A DNA stretch of 64,000 bases from Echinarachnius parma (GCA_037951105.1 JBAMJV010001824.1:62001-126000), one strand, 5' to 3'. Positions 44,001 through 46,391 are shown, counted from the first letter of the stretch. Made by a program: numbers and translations. Notes: generated from the sequence alone by a model not told the origin.

Positions 44001-46391
44001 TATTAAACACACACATGCACAATGTTTATTGCAAACTGCAAAGTAATGTATTTGTGATTATCATTATCAGTAGCAGTAGCATGATTTAAATCTTAAGACA
44101 CTATCTAGACATTCTTTGATAATAGTTTTTAGTCCATATCATCACACTTCAGTTAACACTCTCTAAACCTACAAGTTACATAAACTAAATTTGTTTGCAA
44201 CATATTAATACATGAGACTAGTCCTAAAGTACATTACAAAAGGGCATCAATTCCTCTCATGAACATTGCTTTTCCCCTGAAATTGTTTTACATAGGAGTT
44301 CCTTTCTACTTCTCTACAGTACTTTTTGCTTTCAAATAACTACTTTCAAATGTAGTGAAATATTGCATAAATGTATGTATTTGTTTTTGTTACTCTTACC
44401 TGAAATGAGACTACCACGGTGCCAAACAACCCTGCATCTCTCTTCAGTGCAATCGAGACGGGTGAATTCCCTGACTGATCTTCAACTGCATACACTGGTG
44501 TTATCTGCAAATAAAATGAATATAGTTAAATGCAAAAATAGTTAACACAGTTACACAAGAGAGCTTGTAAAGTAGTTCCAAAATTAATTAACACAATACA
44601 ATATGGTTGCTTTAAAAATATAAATATAGCGCTAATTATACACAAATTAGGTTTCATAGCGCTTTACACATGAAAAATAAACAAATAACAATGTAACAAT
44701 CATAACTGAAATGTTTTCCCTGCCCTTTAATAATGCCCTCATAGAGCCCCTAAAAATTACAAAAGAATATTTATTTTAAAACCTAAATTCAATTTTTCCT
44801 GGCATGGTAAATGCAATGGTCTAACTGTGTCAACAACAAACATTGTAAATATGCTCAGTCAAAAGAGAAGCCACTGCTAACATATGTCGCACTATGTCAA
44901 CAATGCTATCGGCTAAGGTAAATTGACTGATTAAATACACGTCTACATGCAGACAACACACTGCATTATCAAATTAATGACTTAACAAACTGCAGATTGG
45001 GAGTATGCTTTATTACACAAAACATAATTTATAGAACTATCTGGTTTTTTTTTTGTGGGCAAACAAAATGAACATTACAGGAATGTAAATAAGTTGAAGA
45101 AAGGGGAAAAACATATTTGTCATGTACTACTCTAATAGAAATTGCTTTCAGCTCACAGTAAAAAAAAACATAAATTCTAAAATGAAATTGCTTTTAGATG
45201 AATGTATTACACAGAGATACAGACTCTGCTTTACAAGGACATCTCAGATCTGACAACTGTTTTACTCACCTCAGAGAACCCAATGATTCCAAATGCATCG
45301 TCACTAGCCTCAATAGTGATCTGCGCCTGGCTCGGTGATCCGATCGTCGCCGAGTTCGCAACGAGGATTCTCAGACTAACAAGGAATACCTCAGCTGGTT
45401 CAGGAACGGCATCGTTGGTGGACGTGAAAGACACCGTCTTGGTGGCAGATGCATTGCTTGCAGCAAATTCCAAAACACTTGAGTCTCCTACAAAGTCTTC
45501 ATTGGGATCTTGGATCTGGAACAAGATAAAAACACAATTTTGGATCATAATCAAAGAGTAATCATTGATACATGGACGTCGATCCGTAATTGATACCCAT
45601 TCATCAGGGGGGTTGATCTATTCATTCATCCCCCCTGATGAATAGGTGATAGTTGTTCATGTTTAATACTGTGCACAGTAATGTAGATAATTTAATATTT
45701 TTATTGTCTGACAATCAGTGATGAAGTTAGCATACATGTACATGCAGCGTGTACATGTAATTGAACCTAAGTTATTTTGTTGTCAATCCTTAAACATGAA
45801 TAATGATTATGTTTTAAAAAGACTTAAAGTGTGTATCATTAATTTCTATGCATTCATCAACATTTAAAACTTCATGAGCGTGTTTTAATTTGAAATGATC
45901 ATCAAATTGCTTGGATAGTAATGAACAGTAAGGAGCAGCCATTTTACAAAATAATCATTAATTTACTATTACAGGTATATTACTAAATTATTTATAATAT
46001 CAAACAAATAGAGAAACCGACCAGAATATATGAAAAAGAGCAAAGAAAATAGCTTAGTCTGTAGAGCGCCGGTCTAGCAATCCGGAGGTCTTGTGTTTGA
46101 ATTTCGAAACCAAGAGAAATTCAATTTTCTTTGGTCTTTTCCGTTTATATTCATTAAATTATTTAGTCTTATTAAATTATATTTGTCAAAGTAATTTACT
46201 TACCTCTACAACTACAGTAACACTTTCCATGCTTGACCCAGTTTTCTCGACCCTCAGTTGAGCGGTGCCCCCCTCGGCTATACCGACTGCCGTGTCAACA
46301 AACTTTATCGTCTGTGCTTGAGTGAGGGAGCATACTGCCGCCAGCAGCAATATACACCCTGGAAATAGGCCACACATCGTGCCTTGTGGAA
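1..46391 (-). CDS. ADGRV1: ADGRV1-like giant adhesion GPCR, N-terminal 3777 residues (54 exons, partial)
   Basis: Very large cell-surface receptor; in vertebrates ADGRV1 forms the ankle links of hair-cell stereocilia and photoreceptor periciliary links (Usher syndrome 2C). Seen here: a signal peptide, about 24 Calx-beta C-terminal motifs of the (N/S)DD..G type, a LamG/pentraxin-like domain at residues about 1260-1473, and an EAR/EPTP propeller at about 3214-3596. LamG plus EAR embedded in Calx-beta repeats is specific to ADGRV1, and both positions agree well with my recollection of the vertebrate protein. All 54 hand-placed exons have AC/CT flanks (GT-AG on the minus strand). Exon phases add up exactly to 11331 coding bases. 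The gene is cut by the left edge; the GAIN/GPS and 7TM parts are not in the window. Individual exons are listed below, numbered from the first coding exon. Confidence 0.93.
430..690 (-). repeat. partial tandem copies of ADGRV1 exon 53
   Basis: Three truncated copies of the 3' end of exon 53 and its donor: about 448-520, 543-625 and 656-678. The middle one still reads [19 protein letters not shown] and keeps a GTTAG donor, but it lacks the exon's first two thirds. A poly-C run (691-709) follows. Confidence 0.75.
735..1092 (-). CDS. ADGRV1: ADGRV1 exon 53: Calx-beta after EAR
   Basis: Residues 3596-3715 ([40 protein letters not shown]). Begins with the [19 protein letters not shown] strand pair, i.e. 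it resumes the Calx-beta repeat interrupted after exon 47. Phase 2 in, 0 out. Partial copies follow between 430 and 690. Confidence 0.92.
1369..1735 (-). CDS. ADGRV1: ADGRV1 exon 52: EAR repeats 6 and 7
   Basis: Residues 3474-3596 ([48 protein letters not shown]). Phase 1 in, 2 out; the donor CATG/GTAGGT precedes the in-frame stop. Closes a seven-blade propeller. Confidence 0.92.
2120..2253 (-). CDS. ADGRV1: ADGRV1 exon 51: EAR repeat 5
   Basis: Residues 3429-3474 ([30 protein letters not shown]). Phase 2 in, 1 out. Confidence 0.92.
2543..2610 (-). repeat. decayed fragment of ADGRV1 exon 50
   Basis: About 65 bases match the middle of exon 50 (compare 2741-2805) with scattered substitutions; no splice sites. 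Confidence 0.6.
2630..2898 (-). CDS. ADGRV1: ADGRV1 exon 50: EAR repeats 3 and 4
   Basis: Residues 3340-3429 ([47 protein letters not shown]). Phase 0 in, 2 out. A decayed fragment of this exon sits at 2543-2610. Confidence 0.92.
3328..3474 (-). CDS. ADGRV1: ADGRV1 exon 49: EAR repeat 2
   Basis: Residues 3291-3339 ([26 protein letters not shown]). 147 bases, phase 0/0. Confidence 0.9.
3769..3937. mobile_element. palindromic MITE (family A), intact
   Basis: Near-perfect inverted repeat beginning GGGGTGTATTCTGAAAAC and ending with its complement, arms about 75 bases. It is flanked by CAG on both sides (3766-3768, 3938-3940), a possible 3-base target duplication as made by PIF/Harbinger transposases. 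The same element, interrupted, is at 61686-62791. Lies in the intron between exons 48 and 49. Confidence 0.8.
4065..4294 (-). CDS. ADGRV1: ADGRV1 exon 48: EAR/EPTP repeat 1
   Basis: Residues 3214-3290 ([34 protein letters not shown]). Alternation of 'F...G..YL.i.' and 'lykW....F...Q' segments is diagnostic of EAR propeller blades. Phase 1 in, 0 out. Confidence 0.92.
4634..4758 (-). CDS. ADGRV1: ADGRV1 exon 47: Calx-beta strand leading into EAR
   Basis: Residues 3172-3214 ([17 protein letters not shown]). 125 bases, phase 2 in, 1 out. As in a normal Calx-beta start, but the repeat is then interrupted by the EAR propeller. Confidence 0.9.
5187..5362 (-). CDS. ADGRV1: ADGRV1 exon 46: last Calx-beta before the EAR propeller
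   Basis: Residues 3114-3172 ([28 protein letters not shown]). Phase 0 in, 2 out. Confidence 0.92.
5524..5750. repeat. AAT-type trinucleotide microsatellite
   Basis: Over 200 bases of imperfect AAT/ATA repeats inside the intron between exons 45 and 46. Confidence 0.9.
5787..6028 (-). CDS. ADGRV1: ADGRV1 exon 45: Calx-beta junction
   Basis: Residues 3033-3113 ([31 protein letters not shown]). Phase 1 in, 0 out. Confidence 0.92.
6036..6150 (-). repeat. two short decayed copies of the exon 45 5' end
   Basis: Two 40-base segments (about 6040-6080 and 6105-6150) repeat the ANDDAFG-encoding start of exon 45 and its acceptor region with many substitutions. Confidence 0.5.
6331..6472 (-). CDS. ADGRV1: ADGRV1 exon 44: Calx-beta middle
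   Basis: Residues 2986-3033 ([32 protein letters not shown]). Phase 0 in, 1 out. Confidence 0.92.
6655..6919. mobile_element. MITE with about 45-base terminal inverted repeats
   Basis: Starts ATATGTGACCCGCTATAG and ends with the matching complement CTATAGCCGGTCACATAT; the centre is not repeated. No coding capacity. Family not identified. Confidence 0.75.
7108..7246 (-). CDS. ADGRV1: ADGRV1 exon 43: Calx-beta start
   Basis: Residues 2939-2985 ([27 protein letters not shown]). Phase 2 in, 0 out. Two decayed copies precede it at 7313-7423 and 7475-7571. Confidence 0.9.
7313..7571 (-). repeat. two decayed tandem copies of ADGRV1 exon 43
   Basis: 7313-7423 is about 85-90% like exon 43, including its acceptor CTATTACAG, and is open in frame but has no donor. 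7475-7571 has lost about 20 internal bases and diverged more. Both are non-functional by inspection. Confidence 0.8.
7664..7985 (+). mobile_element. 5'-truncated LINE 3' end
   Basis: Reads [18 protein letters not shown]...[15 protein letters not shown] and, after a -1-type frame change near 7825, [12 protein letters not shown]...LRDVT stop. The C-x-CG...H-x4-C cluster is typical of the C-terminal tail of RT-encoding non-LTR elements. A GAA repeat (7963-7984) forms the 3' end. Inserted opposite to the host gene. Confidence 0.7.
8182..8266 (-). CDS. ADGRV1: ADGRV1 exon 42: Calx-beta end
   Basis: Residues 2911-2939 ([15 protein letters not shown]). Smallest firm exon (85 bases), phase 1 in, 2 out. 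Confidence 0.88.
8611..8865 (-). CDS. ADGRV1: ADGRV1 exon 41: Calx-beta
   Basis: Residues 2826-2911 ([29 protein letters not shown]). Phase 1/1. Confidence 0.93.
8880..9020. repeat. AAT-type microsatellite
   Basis: Imperfect AAT/TAA repeats in the intron between exons 40 and 41. Confidence 0.85.
9156..9335 (-). CDS. ADGRV1: ADGRV1 exon 40: Calx-beta junction
   Basis: Residues 2766-2826 ([26 protein letters not shown]). Phase 1/1. Confidence 0.92.
9594..9693 (-). CDS. ADGRV1: ADGRV1 exon 39: Calx-beta middle
   Basis: Residues 2733-2766 ([18 protein letters not shown]). The donor is at CAG/GTAACA rather than at the end of the longer open frame, because only this gives the phase needed by exon 40. 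Phase 0 in, 1 out. Confidence 0.87.
9957..10096 (-). CDS. ADGRV1: ADGRV1 exon 38: Calx-beta start
   Basis: Residues 2686-2732 ([18 protein letters not shown]). 140 bases, phase 1 in, 0 out. Confidence 0.9.
10197..10290 (-). repeat. decayed copy of ADGRV1 exon 38
   Basis: About 90 bases match 10005-10096 with roughly 80% identity, including the segment around IDWSI; no splice sites survive. Confidence 0.7.
10585..10770 (-). CDS. ADGRV1: ADGRV1 exon 37: Calx-beta end
   Basis: Residues 2624-2686 ([27 protein letters not shown]). Phase 1/1. Confidence 0.92.
10851..10910 (-). repeat. decayed fragment of ADGRV1 exon 37
   Basis: CCCAGCACACTACCTCTTCC and following bases match 10676-10730 of exon 37 with several substitutions. 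Confidence 0.65.
10955..11240. repeat. ATC/GAT trinucleotide satellite
   Basis: About 280 bases of CAT/CGT triplets, grading from CG-containing units at the left to CATCAT at the right, between exons 36 and 37. Long open frames here are artefacts of the triplet repeat. Confidence 0.92.
11278..11397 (-). CDS. ADGRV1: ADGRV1 exon 36: Calx-beta middle
   Basis: Residues 2584-2624 ([28 protein letters not shown]). 120 bases, phase 1/1. A 260-base trinucleotide satellite begins about 50 bases inside the following intron. Confidence 0.9.
11737..11965 (-). CDS. ADGRV1: ADGRV1 exon 35: Calx-beta junction
   Basis: Residues 2508-2584 ([24 protein letters not shown]). Phase 0 in, 1 out. Confidence 0.92.
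12554..12706 (-). CDS. ADGRV1: ADGRV1 exon 34: Calx-beta middle
   Basis: Residues 2457-2507 ([27 protein letters not shown]). 153 bases, phase 0/0. Confidence 0.9.
12707..13584. other. intron 33, unexplained CpG-containing segment
   Basis: Intron between exons 33 and 34. From about 12850 to 13270 base composition shifts (GCGCG, CCGCGG and TTGCAT words recur), unlike the flanking introns. It contains repeated words around GCGGTTGCAT. Probably an old insertion; no coding content or clear termini seen. Confidence 0.3.
13585..13744. mobile_element. 160-base hairpin element
   Basis: Long inverted repeat: GGCAATGGCA...CACTTCCTCGGCAATCTG on the left pairs with CAGATTGCCTCGGAAGTG...TGCCATTGCC on the right across a loop of a few bases at about 13665. 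Imperfect arms extend to AATAAT/ATTATT. Foldback MITE-like. Confidence 0.75.
13836..14263 (-). repeat. minisatellite and two partial copies of ADGRV1 exon 33
   Basis: Pseudo-exons at about 13932-14061 and 14123-14253 repeat the 3' part of exon 33 ([14 protein letters not shown]...LYVKDMVK). They are linked by a 12-18-base minisatellite (TGTCCTTGACACTCACCT). Their 5' halves, with the cysteines, are missing. The functional copy is 14362-14692. Confidence 0.8.
14362..14692 (-). CDS. ADGRV1: ADGRV1 exon 33: Calx-beta strand with Cys-rich PAN/apple-like insertion
   Basis: Residues 2346-2456. Starts [16 protein letters not shown], a Calx-beta first strand, then diverges into [19 protein letters not shown]...CLL. 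The C-x3-C-x5-C-x2-F spacing resembles PAN/apple domains. It ends LYVKDMVK at a consensus donor (AAG/GTGAGT) inside a short tandem repeat. Phase 2 in, 0 out. Exon 34 resumes the Calx-beta fold, so the Cys-rich part is an inserted loop. Domain name is an inference. Confidence 0.85.
15166..15347 (-). CDS. ADGRV1: ADGRV1 exon 32: Calx-beta end
   Basis: Residues 2286-2346 ([14 protein letters not shown]). Phase 0 in, 2 out. Confidence 0.92.
15805..15923 (-). CDS. ADGRV1: ADGRV1 exon 31: Calx-beta middle
   Basis: Residues 2246-2285 ([18 protein letters not shown]). 119 bases, phase 1 in, 0 out. The only copy with an intact donor among four related segments between 15.8 and 16.4 kb. Confidence 0.88.
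16021..16364 (-). repeat. three decayed copies of ADGRV1 exon 31
   Basis: 16021-16093, 16209-16302 and 16329-16364 repeat exon 31 with its acceptor (TTGCTTACAG). The second stays open through [14 protein letters not shown] but lacks the conserved 3' end, and its length is out of phase. Confidence 0.8.
16393..16782 (-). repeat. three decayed copies of ADGRV1 exon 30
   Basis: 16674-16782 keeps the donor AATG/GTAAGAC and reads [18 protein letters not shown], but its only acceptor gives the wrong phase. 16493-16600 and 16393-16448 are more diverged. Identity to exon 30 falls with distance. Confidence 0.75.
16872..17000 (-). CDS. ADGRV1: ADGRV1 exon 30: Calx-beta start
   Basis: Residues 2203-2246 ([19 protein letters not shown]). 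129 bases, phase 1/1. Three progressively decayed copies follow down the gene (16674-16782, 16493-16600 and 16393-16448). Confidence 0.9.
17354..17612 (-). CDS. ADGRV1: ADGRV1 exon 29: Calx-beta
   Basis: Residues 2117-2203 ([41 protein letters not shown]). Phase 0 in, 1 out. Confidence 0.92.
17688..17990. repeat. direct repeat of about 138 bases
   Basis: TTGACCTCAGATTACCTCTG at 17690 recurs as TTGACCTCAGATGACCTCTG at 17828 with similar downstream text. A low-complexity genomic repeat in the intron between exons 28 and 29. Confidence 0.6.
18068..18234 (-). CDS. ADGRV1: ADGRV1 exon 28: Calx-beta junction
   Basis: Residues 2061-2116 ([11 protein letters not shown], then [10 protein letters not shown]). 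Phase 1 in, 0 out. Confidence 0.92.
18560..18738 (-). CDS. ADGRV1: ADGRV1 exon 27: Calx-beta middle
   Basis: Residues 2001-2061 ([30 protein letters not shown]). Phase 2 in, 1 out. Confidence 0.92.
19321..19415 (-). CDS. ADGRV1: ADGRV1 exon 26: Calx-beta start
   Basis: Residues 1970-2001 ([18 protein letters not shown]). 95 bases, phase 0 in, 2 out. Confidence 0.9.
19739..19921 (-). CDS. ADGRV1: ADGRV1 exon 25: Calx-beta end
   Basis: Residues 1909-1969 ([25 protein letters not shown]). Phase 0/0. Confidence 0.92.
20007..20062 (+). repeat. possible tRNA-derived SINE fragment
   Basis: ATGGCTGGATTGATAGAGCA resembles a tRNA A-box region (TGGNNNAGNNG-like). No B box follows, so this is only a fragment, if real. 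Confidence 0.25.
20355..20528 (-). CDS. ADGRV1: ADGRV1 exon 24: Calx-beta start
   Basis: Residues 1851-1908 ([17 protein letters not shown]). 174 bases, phase 0/0. Its polypyrimidine tract is an unbroken run of C on the minus strand. A truncated near-identical copy lies at 20590-20733. Confidence 0.92.
20590..20733 (-). repeat. truncated copy of ADGRV1 exon 24
   Basis: About 92% identical to the first 144 bases of exon 24, open in frame ([17 protein letters not shown]...), with the acceptor retained. The last ten codons and the donor are gone. Confidence 0.85.
21102..21244 (-). CDS. ADGRV1: ADGRV1 exon 23: Calx-beta junction
   Basis: Residues 1803-1850; [15 protein letters not shown]. Phase 1 in, 0 out. 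The short exon is recognised by motif and clean splice sites. Confidence 0.9.
21245..22742. other. long intron 22, little recognisable content
   Basis: Apart from the possible microexon at 22153-22161 I see only AT-rich intron sequence here; no Calx-beta-like reading frame and no clear repeat ends. Confidence 0.4.
22153..22161 (-). other. candidate 9-base microexon
   Basis: On the minus strand nine bases (TTGAGGAAG) are followed by a consensus donor GTAAGTG and preceded by CTCTGAAG. Inserted between exons 22 and 23 (both junctions phase 1) it would add three residues (VEE) and keep the frame. The acceptor is weak. Confidence 0.25.
22743..22872 (-). CDS. ADGRV1: ADGRV1 exon 22: Calx-beta middle
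   Basis: Residues 1760-1803 ([31 protein letters not shown]). Phase 0 in, 1 out. Confidence 0.9.
23014..23832. mobile_element. TTAA-flanked element with CCCTAATCCCACTGGG termini
   Basis: Begins CCCTAATCCCACTGGG and ends CCCAGTGGGATTAGGG, with TTAA at 23010-23013 and 23833-23836. A TTAA duplication and CCC-start termini fit piggyBac-type non-autonomous elements. Poly-G and poly-C runs lie just inside both ends. No transposase coding capacity. Confidence 0.8.
24020..24421 (-). CDS. ADGRV1: ADGRV1 exon 21: Calx-beta
   Basis: Residues 1626-1759. [24 protein letters not shown] and [13 protein letters not shown] span a repeat end and the next start. 402 bases, phase 0/0; markedly GC-rich against its introns. 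Confidence 0.92.
25156..25397 (-). CDS. ADGRV1: ADGRV1 exon 20: Calx-beta
   Basis: Residues 1545-1625; [10 protein letters not shown] ends one repeat and a cysteine-bearing strand ([19 protein letters not shown]) begins the next. Phase 1 in, 0 out. Confidence 0.92.
25941..27080 (+). repeat. tandem 5' monomers of the LINE
   Basis: 25941-26200 and 26822-27080 are about 80% alike (TGGATCCTGGTCGGGTCATA, GATGCTTGCATATTTATA). Such repeated 5' monomers carry promoters in some LINEs; here that is inference. A separate 72-base tandem pair lies at 26329-26472. Confidence 0.7.
27546..30665 (+). CDS. LINE ORF: apurinic-type endonuclease plus reverse transcriptase
   Basis: 1039 residues, uninterrupted. 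The endonuclease spans about residues 85-310: HVNIRSL with N95, LTETWV with E125, MGDFNIN (D233, N235) and SDMTDHYP (D301, H302), all catalytic positions present. The reverse transcriptase spans about 580-850: [27 protein letters not shown] and FADD at 763-766. The C-terminal [13 protein letters not shown]...FKKRIK tail is typical of CR1/Jockey-like elements. Encoded opposite to ADGRV1. Codon use is extremely AT-rich, unlike the host exons. The intact frame suggests a recent insertion. Confidence 0.92.
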   Translation: MSTLNDQMAFNTLNDDDLFDLFRSSSTVNEVNYDSLTNFDESVVNHINSSAEELELDFNFDDPASYNFTKYITNHQFHDIVKDFENDTFSLLHVNIRSLNKHFDDLKLFLDNPTENPFSVIGLTETWVNQDLNQPYSLSDYDFVVKNRQNRIGGGVALYVHTKYNYIVRDEISLSNDFIESLFIEIIIPNSKNILIGVIYRPPNSNVKDFLTHSSDLLRCQIFNNNDSFIMGDFNINLLKRDHDHNNVSQDFLEILLSASFLPLISKPTRVVSPSSTLIDNIFSNVIPHPESYIVLSDMTDHYPIMTYYTLSQSVKSGPRPLRRKVNCENIARLGASLENIDWSCVYDIDEVNCSYDMFCEILNGQLDICMPIQRDKGTNYKKNPRLPWISKSVLRSINRKNNLYYKYKSVGTEQSKIKYTSYKNTLTKIIRLEKRKYFVDRLELYKHDMQNTWKIIKQAMNIVKNKCDITKINVDNEIVEDPNVIPNIFNKYFSSVGDNLARDIPPTDKHFVDFLGPANPNSIFFTPIHKFEILDIVSNLNDKKSSGCDGINNCILKGIIPYIVDPLVHIFNLSLLNGEVPDTMKIAKVIPLFKKGDKLDITNYRPISLLPSISKILEKIICIRLVSFLKNENILSNFQFGFREKYSTTHALLSFIEKVAHAIDKSSHMVGIFLDFSKAFDTVNHDILLYKLSHYGVRGKALEWFRNYLSNRQQYVFVNNHSSELRNISCGVPQGSILGPLLFILYINDFSRSSDVLSFVLFADDTNLFFSHDNPHTLAETINVELVKVLKWIRANKLSLNLQKTKYMLFSKSIHSLPIDIAFEDFVLENVSNIKFLGVTVDNQLSWKFHINNICKVISRNIGIINRLKFHLPLASLLMLYSSLILPYLNYGILTWGNTHVTLLDKLLLLQKKALRIIFNMAPRSHTDSLFLDNNILKIKDLYLFQLGQFMYNYNNNTLPAIFDEMFLKNQLVHKYPTRHSGEFHLPLLRTLLAQNTFIYTGPKFWNTLSDYIKNATSFNLFKKRIKLLLLQSYKTPS
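31264..31478 (-). CDS. ADGRV1: ADGRV1 exon 19: Calx-beta
   Basis: Residues 1473-1545 ([29 protein letters not shown]). Phase 2 in, 1 out. Four decayed copies lie upstream in the gene (31.5-32.1 kb), and a LINE begins 13 bases beyond its donor. Confidence 0.92.
31540..32100 (-). repeat. array of four decayed copies of ADGRV1 exon 19
   Basis: Copies at about 31540-31650, 31700-31830, 31875-31995 and 32051-32100 repeat the first half of exon 19 ([10 protein letters not shown]...[13 protein letters not shown]) and its acceptor. 31700-31830 is still in frame. None has the second half of the exon or its donor. Confidence 0.8.
32135..32206 (-). repeat. truncated copy of ADGRV1 exon 18
   Basis: About 65 bases match the 3' end of exon 18 and its donor nearly perfectly; sequence then diverges. 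Confidence 0.75.
32287..32412 (-). CDS. ADGRV1: ADGRV1 exon 18: LamG domain, part 3
   Basis: Residues 1431-1473. DMYVGAS and [15 protein letters not shown] are the closing LamG strands. Phase 2/2 (126 bases). Confidence 0.92.
32519..32866. mobile_element. TTAA-flanked MITE (family C)
   Basis: Starts AGGGATATAGTAACATTG and ends ATTACTAGATCCC; TTAA at 32515-32518 and 32867-32870. Related to elements at 41392, 46412 and 47715. Confidence 0.7.
33138..33274 (-). CDS. ADGRV1: ADGRV1 exon 17: LamG domain, part 2
   Basis: Residues 1386-1431. [22 protein letters not shown] is the standard LamG 'W..vA...d...l.lYvDG' segment. Phase 0 in, 2 out. Confidence 0.92.
33488..33530. repeat. G run with C-rich partner
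   Basis: A run of about 19 G (33490-33508) followed by CCCCCCTCCCCC, able to pair; intronic. Confidence 0.8.
33870..33960 (-). repeat. copy of the 3' half of ADGRV1 exon 16
   Basis: Matches 34088-34170 at about 85%; the donor-side motif TACCAATGAAGATGT is kept. Confidence 0.75.
34088..34299 (-). CDS. ADGRV1: ADGRV1 exon 16: LamG/pentraxin-like domain, part 1
   Basis: Residues 1315-1385. [12 protein letters not shown] followed by FIVSKLAG and YYGLKLQV is the typical LamG_3/pentraxin start. Phase 1 in, 0 out. Flanked on both sides by partial copies of itself. Confidence 0.92.
34366..34485 (-). repeat. copy of the 5' half of ADGRV1 exon 16
   Basis: Matches 34175-34295 at about 85% (ACAGGTTGAGGAAGGACGCA is identical). 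The acceptor is lost. Confidence 0.75.
34738..34864 (-). CDS. possible alternative copy of ADGRV1 exon 15
   Basis: 127 bases with an acceptor (TATAAACAG/TAC), an open frame ([19 protein letters not shown]...FSFTGLT) and a donor CTGACAC/GTACAT. Phase 0 in and 1 out equal exon 15, so it could replace exon 15, giving a slightly shorter linker. It differs from exon 15 in its first eight codons. It may equally be a recent dead copy. Confidence 0.4.
34912..35077 (-). CDS. ADGRV1: ADGRV1 exon 15: pre-LamG linker
   Basis: Residues 1260-1315. Begins [12 protein letters not shown] and ends YSFTGLT. Phase 0 in, 1 out. A second cassette with intact reading frame and matching phases lies at 34738-34864. 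Confidence 0.9.
35524..35723 (-). CDS. ADGRV1: ADGRV1 exon 14: Calx-beta end before LamG
   Basis: Residues 1193-1259; [11 protein letters not shown], then a strand leading into the LamG linker. Phase 1 in, 0 out. Confidence 0.92.
36133..36356 (-). CDS. ADGRV1: ADGRV1 exon 13: Calx-beta
   Basis: Residues 1118-1193 ([26 protein letters not shown]). Phase 2 in, 1 out. Confidence 0.92.
36995..37127 (-). CDS. ADGRV1: ADGRV1 exon 12: Calx-beta junction
   Basis: Residues 1074-1118; terminal motif [11 protein letters not shown] and first strand of the next repeat. Phase 1 in, 2 out. Confidence 0.9.
37440..37490. repeat. C-rich homopolymer tract
   Basis: CCCTCCCCCC-type tract in the intron between exons 11 and 12. 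Confidence 0.8.
37686..37946 (-). CDS. ADGRV1: ADGRV1 exon 11: Calx-beta
   Basis: Residues 987-1074, with [16 protein letters not shown] and [14 protein letters not shown]. Phase 1/1. Confidence 0.92.
38175..38255 (-). repeat. tRNA-derived SINE remnant
   Basis: On the minus strand AGCTTGGTGAAAGAGC resembles an A box and GGTTTGAATCC a B box, 40 bases apart as in a tRNA. Flanking sequence (GAGAAACTGACCAGAA) is shared with 46015-46035, showing a dispersed SINE family rather than a tRNA gene. Confidence 0.55.
38413..38536 (-). CDS. ADGRV1: ADGRV1 exon 10: Calx-beta end
   Basis: Residues 946-987 ([26 protein letters not shown]). Phase 0 in, 1 out. Confidence 0.9.
38593..38755 (+). mobile_element. 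truncated family B MITE
   Basis: AGGGATAGTTGAGTTTTGGT with TTAA just before, continuing to AAGAGGGCGCTCTCT; the right half is missing. Confidence 0.7.
38755..38845 (-). repeat. partial copy of ADGRV1 exon 10 acceptor region
   Basis: Matches 38500-38592 (ATAAAGCTCTC..GATGAGAC, AGAGAATATTC) with a deletion. It lies just past the family B fragment. Confidence 0.65.
39151..39672 (-). CDS. ADGRV1: ADGRV1 exon 9: Calx-beta repeats
   Basis: Residues 772-945. One complete repeat ending [11 protein letters not shown], then the start of the next ([14 protein letters not shown]). 522 bases, phase 0/0. Confidence 0.93.
39961..40193 (-). CDS. ADGRV1: ADGRV1 exon 8: Calx-beta end
   Basis: Residues 694-771, with [13 protein letters not shown] and [12 protein letters not shown]. 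Phase 1 in, 0 out. Confidence 0.92.
40760..40898 (-). CDS. ADGRV1: ADGRV1 exon 7: Calx-beta start
   Basis: Residues 648-694 ([18 protein letters not shown]...). Phase 0 in, 1 out, 139 bases. Two decayed copies follow at higher coordinates (40931-41078 and 41119-41242). Confidence 0.88.
40931..41078 (-). repeat. tandem copy of ADGRV1 exon 7
   Basis: About 96% identical to exon 7 over 130 bases, acceptor intact, but the original donor is replaced. The nearest GT gives 141 bases and the wrong phase. Confidence 0.85.
41119..41242 (-). repeat. second, decayed copy of ADGRV1 exon 7
   Basis: Roughly 75% like exon 7, with several deletions and no frame. Confidence 0.7.
41392..41658. mobile_element. 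family C MITE, short copy
   Basis: AGGGACTTTGTCCAAATCC... to GTTACTAGATCCCT; TTAA at 41388-41391 and a mutated TGAA at the right end. Confidence 0.65.
41708..42009 (-). CDS. ADGRV1: ADGRV1 exon 6: Calx-beta
   Basis: Residues 547-647. Carries a Pro/Ser-rich loop ([11 protein letters not shown]) inside the repeat and the diverged terminal motif [11 protein letters not shown]. Phase 1 in, 0 out. Confidence 0.92.
42373..43372 (-). CDS. ADGRV1: ADGRV1 exon 5: three Calx-beta repeats in one 1-kb exon
   Basis: Residues 214-547. The largest exon in the window. Terminal motifs [20 protein letters not shown] and [11 protein letters not shown] mark three successive repeat ends. Phase 0 in, phase 1 out. 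Most other repeats in this gene are split over two or three exons, so introns were lost here or gained elsewhere. Confidence 0.93.
43882..43995 (-). CDS. ADGRV1: ADGRV1 exon 4: Calx-beta middle
   Basis: Residues 176-213, including the [18 protein letters not shown] strand pair. 114 bases, phase 0/0. Runs on directly to the EPENEESF motif of exon 5. Confidence 0.9.
44400..44504 (-). CDS. ADGRV1: ADGRV1 exon 3: Calx-beta start
   Basis: Residues 141-175. The strand pattern [17 protein letters not shown] is the N-terminal half of a Calx-beta repeat. 105 bases, phase 0 at both ends. Too short to stand out as an ORF, but the splice sites (TTTGCAG acceptor, GTAAGA donor) are clear. Confidence 0.9.
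45270..45515 (-). CDS. ADGRV1: ADGRV1 exon 2: Calx-beta
   Basis: Residues 59-140. Contains the Calx-beta core ([14 protein letters not shown]) and the terminal acidic motif [11 protein letters not shown]. Phase 0 at both ends (246 bases). Confidence 0.93.
45599..45643. repeat. 14-bp perfect stem-loop
   Basis: ATTCATCAGGGGGG pairs with CCCCCCTGATGAAT across a 17-base loop, in intron 1. Confidence 0.8.
46002..46140 (+). repeat. tRNA-derived SINE remnant
   Basis: AGCTTAGTCTGTAGAGCGCC (A-box-like) and TGTTTGAATTTCG (degenerate B box). The adjacent flank is shared with the SINE at 38175. Confidence 0.5.
46204..46391 (-). CDS. ADGRV1: ADGRV1 exon 1: signal peptide and first Calx-beta start
   Basis: Residues 1-58; ATG at 46377 with A at -3. 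A hydrophobic stretch ([10 protein letters not shown]) and small residues suggest cleavage after A21 (TQA/QT). The mature chain starts a Calx-beta strand. The exon has 14 bases of 5' UTR, and its donor leaves phase 0. Confidence 0.9.
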
